Below, piece by piece: positions 56,461 to 64,000 of a stretch of DNA of 64,000 nucleotides (within the stretch, counting starts at the first letter, position 1; every line of letters begins with the position of its first letter). The notes below the pieces were generated by a model. That model saw only the letters and a program-made list of their open reading frames with translations, was not told the DNA's origin and did not search any database. The position numbers were made by a program, and so were the translations under genes. Location: assembly GCA_037501455.1 (NCBI GenBank), contig CM074865.1, forward strand, positions 9,125,001 through 9,189,000, given 5' to 3'. This stretch comes from Lantana camara. Lineage: Eukaryota > Streptophyta > Magnoliopsida > Lamiales > Verbenaceae.

Positions 56461-57855
56461 GTGCTGGTTCAAGACTTCCAAAGATAATCTCAGCAACTGT
56501 TATCTCCTCTTCCAAGTTGATATCAGCAAACTCAGGTGGTTTTTGATTCTTGCAACCCCTGGCATTATGCCCATTTGCCCCACATTTTTTTACACTTAAT
56601 GGTAAATTGTGCTCTTGGCAGTTTATATGGATTTACTTGCCTTCCCTTGCTTTTTTTTTTTGTTTTGAAATGACTTCATTTGGTTCTCTTCTCCTGGCCT
56701 TTTTGGGTCTACCAACACCCCTTCCATAATTTGGAGGCAGAGGGGGAATCAGATCAGAATTTTTCCATTCACTTCTGTCGTTCATTGGCATAATGATTGT
56801 GGATTACACTTTGTTATATTCTTCAACCTTGTAACAACTGTGAACAAAGTCCTCAACATTTAAACCCTGCTTATCAATGGCACTCATCACATGCTTGCAT
56901 GGAATGCCTATTAGGTCCCACTTTCTGCAACCACATGTCCCTTCTTTCAGGTCTAAACTGAACTGTGAGTCATCCAAACAATGTATCTGAACAAGAAATT
57001 AATAGCTAGTATGATTACACAGATATAAAAATAAACCAAGAAATAAAAGTATCCATTATGAACTAAGTTTGTATGCATTACCTGATAATGTACATCACTG
57101 CTCTTCACAGGTATGCAGCTGGAAGTCTTCTTGTTGTTATGTGTGATTATCAGTTGAATCCTAGGTGAGAAAGTTCCTTTCCATTTTCTTCCCAAATCTC
57201 TACATTTCTGTTGCCTCTTCATCAGATATTCAATTATCCAACATAGAAAGTATAGGCAGCTCTCTTCCTTTCAATATGCAGGCATTGAAGGTTTCACAAC
57301 CATTATTAAGTTACATATATGTTCTTCCAGAGGTGCTGAAGTGGATCTGCTTCATTGACTTGGTGGTTTGTCATTGAACCATGCTGCAGCTGCTGGATCA
57401 AGATCATGGAGTCTCTGCATCCTCCTTGTGAATTCAGCTGGTGTTGTAGCTCTGGCAGCTTTCCACATGGCCATCTTGAAGCCCATTCCTTTGAATCCTG
57501 CACTAAAATTTGTGTGCATGTGTCTCACGCAGAATCTGTGAGATGCAAGAGGTAGTACTTCTTCAACTGCATTAATCAGTCCCTTTTGCTTATCACTTAT
57601 TATGGTCCATTTATGATCAATCCTTATATCCAAATCCCTCTTCAATAGTGTCAAAAACCAAATCCATGTATCAGTGTTCTCCTTATCTACAATAGCAAAA
57701 GCAACTGGGTAGATGTTATTGTTGGGGTCTAGTCCTATAGCTGTCAAAAGTACACCTTGAGGACCCTTTAAATGACACCCATCCACACCCAAAAGTGGTC
57801 TACAACCAATTAACAACCCCTGTTTCAAAGCCTCCAGACGAATATACATCCTATC

Positions 57856-60157
57856 TGTAGCACCCCAATACGTAAGGATGCCACACCTCCGCACTATAGG
57901 TCGATCCACATACGAAACGGGTAATCTGTACACGAACCAACCTATAGCGAACGGGTGACAATGCAAATAAAATGACGAGCTAATCGGGGCTAAATTTATA
58001 CATGTGATAGAATAAAGCGGAAGCATACTTTATTTACTATCAAACATAACTATAAAAACATGCTATAACATTGATCATGAGTTAAACAACTCGTATACTT
58101 GTTCACAAATCAATACACTATCATCTCCTAAAATACATAACAAGTAACATTAACGATAATTCCTTTGAAATGATTAAATAAATAAATACACCGTGCGGAG
58201 CTCGAATGCAAGGACTCGACTCAGCTCGATTCCCGCCTAGGGTGTACCTGTAAGAACACTGCATATGTATCATTTCGTGAATGACTCCATCACTCCCATA
58301 ACCCCTTCACTCCAATAACTCCATCACTCCAACAAACTACATCACTCCAATCCCTCCATCACTCCAATAACTCCATCACTCCAATCACGATAACACGATA
58401 ATGGGAAGGTAGCGAGCCTTCACCATTCACGATAACACGATACCCGCAGCGTTAGGATTCTAGAGGTGGCTCCCACACATGTAGCACTTTGCCCCACAAG
58501 TTCAAGAGGTGGCTCCCATGTGCGTAGCACGCTGTCCCGTATAGTACTTAGCTCCTGCGGCCGACGAGCGGTACACGGTAACACGATAACACGATAATCA
58601 CGATGAACGTATTGCTTTGCATGATCATGACATTAACACGATAACACGATAATCACGATACACACATTGCTTTGCATGGCTTGACTTGCTTGCTGACAGG
58701 TGGCACGATGACTCAGGGATGCGTGAACGTGCTCATTGATCCCAATCTTTGCCCTGGAGAACACTGGACAAGAAACAGAAACATTTGTGCACTCATGAGA
58801 CCTAGCTCGATAATGTTACCAAAATGTAACGCACGACATAATCATGTAACGAGGTAATATGTATTAACAAATATAGTATGATATAATCATATTCTTGCGT
58901 ATATTTGATCATATAATAGCATATTATGGTCAATTAAATGATTAGAGAAGGAATTGGAATTTCACATTTTATGCAGAAACATTCTGCCTATCCAGGGGTC
59001 TGGGAACGGCTGTTCCGGCCCTTAGTTCAAAATGGGAAGGGCCGTTCCCAGGTGCCCGAAGTGACTCCCTGAAGATGGGAACGGCCGTTCCGGCTTACAA
59101 GCCAAAACGGGAAGGACCGTTCCCATCCTCTCCGCCATGCACACGATTCCAAAAATGGGAAAGGCCGTTCCCCAAATACAAAGGGAACGGAAAGGGCCGT
59201 TCCCGTTACGCAGAGAATGCAGAAACAGGGGAAGAAACAGGGGATGCACGAACCAATCTCCAATTCATCATAACTCATATAATTCAATCTCCAAAGGCAT
59301 GAATTCATGAAAAGGGATATGTATACATGCTTAAGGCACCATAAAACTAATATAAACACTTAGTTCTAGCTTGAATCATCAAGAAACCAAGATCAAACTC
59401 CATGAACATATATATGATCAAACTTCATAATTTTCAAGATTTATGCATGAAATCAAGCCTAAAGTTTATAATCATGCTTCTAACATCATATAAACAAGTT
59501 ATTTCATACAAATCCTAACCCTAGCTTCATATGAAATATTATCAAGAAATCACATATAGAATCATATGTATCTTGAAATAAAATAAAGGGAAGAAGATGA
59601 TCAAAGTGGATGATTGATCTCCAAAGCATATGATTTGTCCGGTGAAATAGCTTGAAATTGATAAAAACCCCTTCTCCCTCTCTCCATGGATGAACCGAGA
59701 CCCCAAGAGAGCCAAGTTTTTATGAAATGAAAAATGAGAATGAGTTGAAGGATGCTTCTACGTGATTCATCTCTTATAATTGATGAATTAATTCAATTTC
59801 CAATCATGTCCTTCAAGTTACATAAGTTATGCAATTAAGGATATAAGGTTTGGAAAAAGATCAATTTAGTCCAAGAATATATTTATGCAATTTAGTCCTT
59901 GAATTTAAAATGATGATCAATTAAGGGCATATGAACAATTAAGGCACGTTCAGGACTTAATTCCCGTGACAATTAAATTCAATTTATAGAATAATTCTCA
60001 AATTGACACATATTTCACATAATCACATTGAAACATAATTTATATGATTTATTATAAAATGTAAGAATTTAATAAATACAAGAATTAAAATAATCCTAGC
60101 TCCCGGAAAATTCACACATGTCGCGTGTACCTGGAAGCCGGAATTTGGGGTGTTACA
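57856..60157 (-). mobile_element. Solo LTR, family A copy 3 (A3), in the MULE transposase
   Basis: On the - strand TGTAACACC (60157) to GGGGTGCTACA (57856), 2302 bp. The flanking 5-mers are CTATC and ATATC, one mismatch; taking the LTR and one of them out restores the transposase reading frame. No internal domain. It closely resembles A2, with the palindrome cluster at 59002..59204 and the CATCACTCC array at 58285..58390. Confidence 0.92.
59002..59204. repeat. Cluster of six GC-rich palindromes in LTR A3
   Basis: Units approximating GGGAACGGCCGTTCCC, starting at 59002 and ending at 59204, match the A2 cluster with scattered substitutions (for example GGGAACGGCTGTTCCGG for the first). Confidence 0.9.
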
Positions 60158-61963
60158 ATATCAAACCTACAAGTACCATCAGTGTTGTTAGTCCCCAATA
60201 CAGCAGTTGATCCTGGGTTACTTCTTTTCAGCTCATTAACAAAATCCCACAAGTACTTGTACTCTTCATCAGGAGTGCTCTTCATCAGGAGTACCTTTGA
60301 GCATAGTCCTTGTAATAGACCTGGCCCTATATGCTTGGTCTTTAGAAACATTACATTTTATGATGTCAACCACATCAGTTCTAAAGCCGTCAACTGATCT
60401 CTTGGAATCTGACTTCCACATTCCAATAAACTTCTTACCAATCCACCTTGACCTTGCATTCTTGATATCATTGGATTCCGAGCATGTATGAGTAGGAAAG
60501 AATTCCCTGACCTTAAATGAAGATTCTCCTTTCATCTTGATAGCATGTACTCTCCACTTACACTCTTTGTTTGCACACTTGCCATGAACTCTACCAAGAT
60601 CATTCTTTGCTATTCTAATTGTTCTTCTACAACTTATAGCATATGAATCTATTGCCTCTTTTACTTTAGCTCTTGTACTGAAAATCTTGCCTATGTATAG
60701 AGTAGTTTCACTGTTTGTGGTGTTAGTGTGAAGTGTTCTTCTTATCTCATTATCAGTATCAGACTCTGCCTCACTTCTTAACTCCTCTTCAGTCATAACT
60801 ATGTCAGCCTCCCCAAGTTCATCATTCTCTTCCACAGTGATATGAGTAACTTCAACATCAGCAACATTAAGTCCCCCATACTCAGCATTCTTCTCAGTGT
60901 TATTTCTGAGGATTTCTTCCTCTGCTACATCCTCACTATCCTGATAATCACTCTCATGGAAGAGGCTATCATCACTGTCATCACCCTCTTTACTATCATC
61001 TTCTCTATCACTTCCAACCTCATTATCCTCATCTTGCTCATTACCCTCATTAACTCCCTCATCATCCTCACTTCCTAAGAGTTCAATCTCCAAATCAACA
61101 TATAAATGAAACTCCCTGGAATCCTTTAAAGCTTCTGAGCAAAGATTAGTCAACAAATTTTCATTCTTAATCTTTGTTAGACCATCAATTGATCCACTAT
61201 ACAACCTAACCTGGCCTTTTAAACCCATACGAATGCACAGAGTTGTTATAGATTCAAAGTTCACAAAATCAGCTTCAACAAAGTCAAACACGTGCAAAGA
61301 CCCACCCAAATACTCAAGTGGAGGCCCTGTACTTAAACTACCCCCATAATGCACAAAAACAGTTAACTCACTTTTGGATGGATCTCAAACACAAGGAAAC
61401 AAAAAATTACTTCTCAATACAGGAACAGGGACCACATGCGCATAAAAAATGAGACAATAAAGCCACAACTCAGGAATAAAGAAATACCAACTGTCTAAAC
61501 TTTTCTAATAATCAATTCAACTCAAGGGACCACAAAACCCACCACATTCAAGGGCATAATAAACCAAAATTCTGACCAAGCTTTGTACTTACCGTATGTA
61601 GGGTGTGGATAGTTGTGAAATTTCTTGTCTCTAATCTTTGGCATCTTGCAATCACACTGATATCGTCACAATGTGAAGAAGAAATGTGAAGAAGAAAATG
61701 AAAAGCTAGGGCACTAACACAACGATTTAAAAGAGATTTTAATTTAAAATACAAATTCCACATATTAAGTACACAAGACTTTCCTAGTTAGACAAAAAAT
61801 CCCCAAATTAAGTCCGAATTAATGCCACGTCAGCAAAAATTGGAGAATTTTCAAATTCGGATGAAAATTGCAAAAAATTTTAAATTACAGGATAAAACGC
61901 GATATCAAAAAGGACTAAAGTCCGAAAATGTGTAACTTACAGGGCGATTTTTGCAATTTTGCC

Positions 61964-63187
61964 TTATAAATATTTTAGAGTAATAAAAAAGAAATTATTG
62001 CAAGTTATGAGTATTTTATATATTTAATAATTAATGACGTGTGATGGTATTTTTATATGAAGTGTGTTTCATAGGAAAAGACTTTACATACTAAAAATCA
62101 CGTGTCATTAAAGTTCTAATCGGTATTATAAGAAAATGTTCTTATCAAGACTATAATGTGTTATATAAGATAATTAGTCTTTCGTCATAGGGAAATGGAG
62201 TTTTGAGTTATAACACATTGATGATCTTCAATGAGATTGGAAATATCGAACTGGACCACTAGATCGAGAAATTCGTGAATAATTTAATTAATTTTAGAGT
62301 GCAACAATATTTATTTAGTGGAATTAAATATTATTAAACGGTAATCAATTATTATCATGGGATAGTAATAGATTAAAATTAAAATTAATTAGTCCTGTAA
62401 CTCCCCCTGCTAGCCCAACGAAGATCAAAGAGAAAATATTAAAAAGGAGAGAGAGAAATAAATTTTCAAAGTGTTTGAAAATAGTCAAGGGATTTATTTT
62501 GAGAAAATAAATTAAATTCCAAAGAGTTGGAAATACCCGAAATTTTATTTTTGAGAGAATAAAATTTTCAAATTTTATTTTTGATGACGTGGCGAATGTT
62601 GACGTGTGCCCCATGTGCGCCATGCACATGCAGAATCTTTTGGCGGCATTGGGGGCGCGTGAGAGGCTTGTTCGGCGCTGTTCAACTCCTTGCAGCCCAG
62701 GCTTCCATGTGGTATCTTCTGATTCGTTGCCGGGACTTGCCTTGCATGCCAAAAATACAAAAATGAATCTGACATCCCAATTTTGAGCCTATAAATAGGC
62801 TTGCACCCTTTGAAATTAAATCATCAGATTTTCAATTCATTTTCTCACTCTTAAACAGCCCTTACGACAGCCTCTCTCTAGGATTAATTAATCCTAATTA
62901 AAAGATTAATTAATATTTAATTAGATGGTTATATAATTATTACATAATCCATTTAATTAATTGAAAATAGAGATTTTCTGATTTAGGAAAAAGTTATTTT
63001 TCTAAAAAATATTTTTTCGAGTATTTAGCGAAATACTACCGGAGCCCACACTCCAAAATCTAAACCGGAGAAATTGTGGGGAAGATCTACCATTGATAGT
63101 CATATTTTGCAGTACGGTCATACCGTTATACTGCCAAAATTATTAATTGCATATTGCGTTTATATACTCTATGATTTAAAATTATGT
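61964..63187 (+). mobile_element. Family C LTR copy 3 (C3), right fragment
   Basis: After the 9-bp duplication the LTR resumes with GCAAGTTATGAGTATTTTAT and follows C1/C2, with a ~390-bp internal deletion near 62260 (GGACCACT joined to AGATCGAGAAATTCG). A CCTATAAATAGG box lies at about 62790. The 3' end is missing because LTR D2 begins at 63188. Confidence 0.8.
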
Positions 63188-64000
63188 TGTAACGCCCCAG
63201 TTTTTCTGTGATTTAAGCATGACGTATGTGTTTACTGATGTGCGCAATTTAATTAATTATGTATGTTTCATTATTATTTATTTTATTAATTGTTTATGAA
63301 TTCTTGAACGCTTATGCATATATGTTTGTGTTTGGGTGTCGTTTCTATTTGATTTGATTTCTGTTTTTCATGGAAATTTAGCATGAGTGAATTATGTGTT
63401 CCGTGATCATGTTTATTTGCTCGTTGCATGATTTTGTTCTTGTATGTTTGTGTTTTGTGTTCGTTTGTGTGATCGGAACCGAAAAGGGGGCTAAAGAGCA
63501 TTTAGCGTACCTTGTGTTCCGGGTGGCATATCTTGAGCTCGGGAACTCGGAATTGAGTTCCGTCACCTCCATTGGATTTGCATTGACGATTCGGAGATAA
63601 TGGGTTAAGCCTCATATTTTTCTAAGACCATTTGGATCCCTTAATTTTAACCGAAACGAGCAACTCGCGTCTAAAATGACCATTCATGACTCTACCTAAG
63701 CTACAGACCTAAATTAACACACCTATGACCTACCCATTGACCCTAACACCACTTGCACTCTTTCTCTCTCTCTCTCTCCCCCTATCAGCCCTCACATGAA
63801 ATCCCACCCCCCAAAACAAGATATTTTCAGCCAAAAGAAGAAGAAAGAAAGAGAAAGGGAAGAGAAAAGAAGAGGAAGAAGAAAACTATTCCCCAAGTGA
63901 GAGTTTGAGCTCATCTCACACCCATTTCTTCTCTAATTTGAAAGGTAAGCCTATTTTTATGTTTTTTATCTCCTTGTGGTTCTTTTAAGTCCAATTTTGT
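63188..64000 (+). mobile_element. Family D LTR copy 2 (D2), running off the window
   Basis: It starts TGTAACGCCCCAGTTTTTC; D1 reads TGTAACGCCCCGGTTTTTC on its strand, and CGTATGTGTTTA follows in both. GATCGGAACCGAAAAGGGGGCTAA with GAGCATTTAGCG (about 63472) aligns with the D1 region near 17130. The probable left duplication is TATGT (63183..63187); the right end is outside the window. Short frames here are chance. Confidence 0.8.

Larger units (their letters stand above)
56470..61354 (-). pseudogene. MULE transposase (MuDR type), broken
   Basis: From the N terminus: HYGG start (61354 is a GTG, no ATG visible in frame), an acidic region, then a Mutator-type DNA-binding domain CANKECKWRVHAIKMKGESS with FFPTHTC (60620..60470). 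A 16-bp duplication (ACTCCTGATGAAGAGC unit, about 60262..60293) shifts the frame before YKYLWDFVNELKRSNPGST. Solo LTR A3 interrupts after the RFD codons at 60158. The catalytic core resumes at 57845: GCRPLLGVDGCHLKG, then TWIWFLTLL, ISDKQKGLINAV and HRFCVRHM. A SWIM zinc finger CGCRKWDLIGIPCKH lies near 56930. A CKKCGANGHNARGC knuckle (about 56600) is shifted by one extra A. Catalytic motifs persist but the gene cannot be expressed whole. Confidence 0.88.
38985..61963 (-). mobile_element. Mutator-like element (MULE) with nested insertions
   Basis: Inverted ends of about 200 bp are at 38985..39187 and 61773..61963; both start GGYAAAATTGYAAAAATCG and share TTTTTGATATCGCGTTTT. The 9-mer TTATAAATA is exactly repeated at 38976..38984 and 61964..61972, the size made by Mutator transposases. 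Its own DNA is 38985..39195, 55099..57855 and 60158..61963, about 4.8 kb. The rest is the Athila-like element and solo LTR A3. It carries a transposase gene, now broken. Confidence 0.92.

Noticed and set aside
1..64000. A wholly new biological system such as a defence island or biosynthetic cluster
   Set aside because: No such gene set is present; apart from one sugar transporter, the coding content belongs to transposable elements. The unusual parts are the rRNA capture, the antisense gene and the palindrome modules.

Overview
This is a window of a plant nuclear genome, most likely a eudicot. It holds one intact host gene, an 18-exon ERD6-like sugar transporter at 32679..36990 on the + strand. 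The rest is AT-rich intergenic DNA and heavily nested transposable elements. All assignments come from reading the sequence (termini, target-site duplications, protein motifs, splice signals). No database search was possible, so family names rest on motif recognition.

Layout. 1..8238: the 3' part of a decayed Ty1/copia element with its 3' LTR (family C). A solo LTR of family A (termini TGTAACGCC/GTGCTACA) sits inside it, and a small terminal-inverted-repeat element sits at the LTR TATA box. 8239..13797: intergenic DNA with a perfect 210-bp tandem duplication, a tRNA-derived SINE with a 15-bp duplication, and two nested hAT-like elements. 13803..17616: a 3.8-kb solo LTR of family D with a perfect TACTA duplication. 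18398..31486: a non-autonomous hAT-like element interrupted by an 11.7-kb Ty3/gypsy Tat-lineage retrotransposon (18797..30472). The Tat LTRs are about 99% identical. The element has a broken gag-pol, a fragment of 26S ribosomal RNA inside pol, and a spliced antisense gene with its own TATA box. 32679..36990: the transporter gene.

38943..63187 is a five-level nest. A family C LTR was hit by a Mutator-like element (38985..61963, 9-bp duplication TTATAAATA). That MULE was hit by an Athila-like retrotransposon lacking RT and integrase (39196..55098), and separately by a family A solo LTR inside its transposase gene (57856..60157). The Athila-like element was hit by a second family A solo LTR (46611..51190) and by a copia-type solo LTR (51243..53334). 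The second family A LTR in turn carries a family C solo LTR (47257..49491). At 63188 another family D LTR begins and runs off the window.

Most notable: (1) about 430 nt of 26S rRNA captured in the sense strand of a Tat element's pol, replacing part of RT; (2) that element is young by its LTRs yet dead in its coding sequence; (3) a spliced antisense gene inside it with an apparent promoter; (4) clusters of GC-rich palindromes in three LTR families, two sharing an AACGGSCGTT core. In the Athila-like element this cluster lies upstream of a TATA-like box both in the LTR and in front of an internal ORF.
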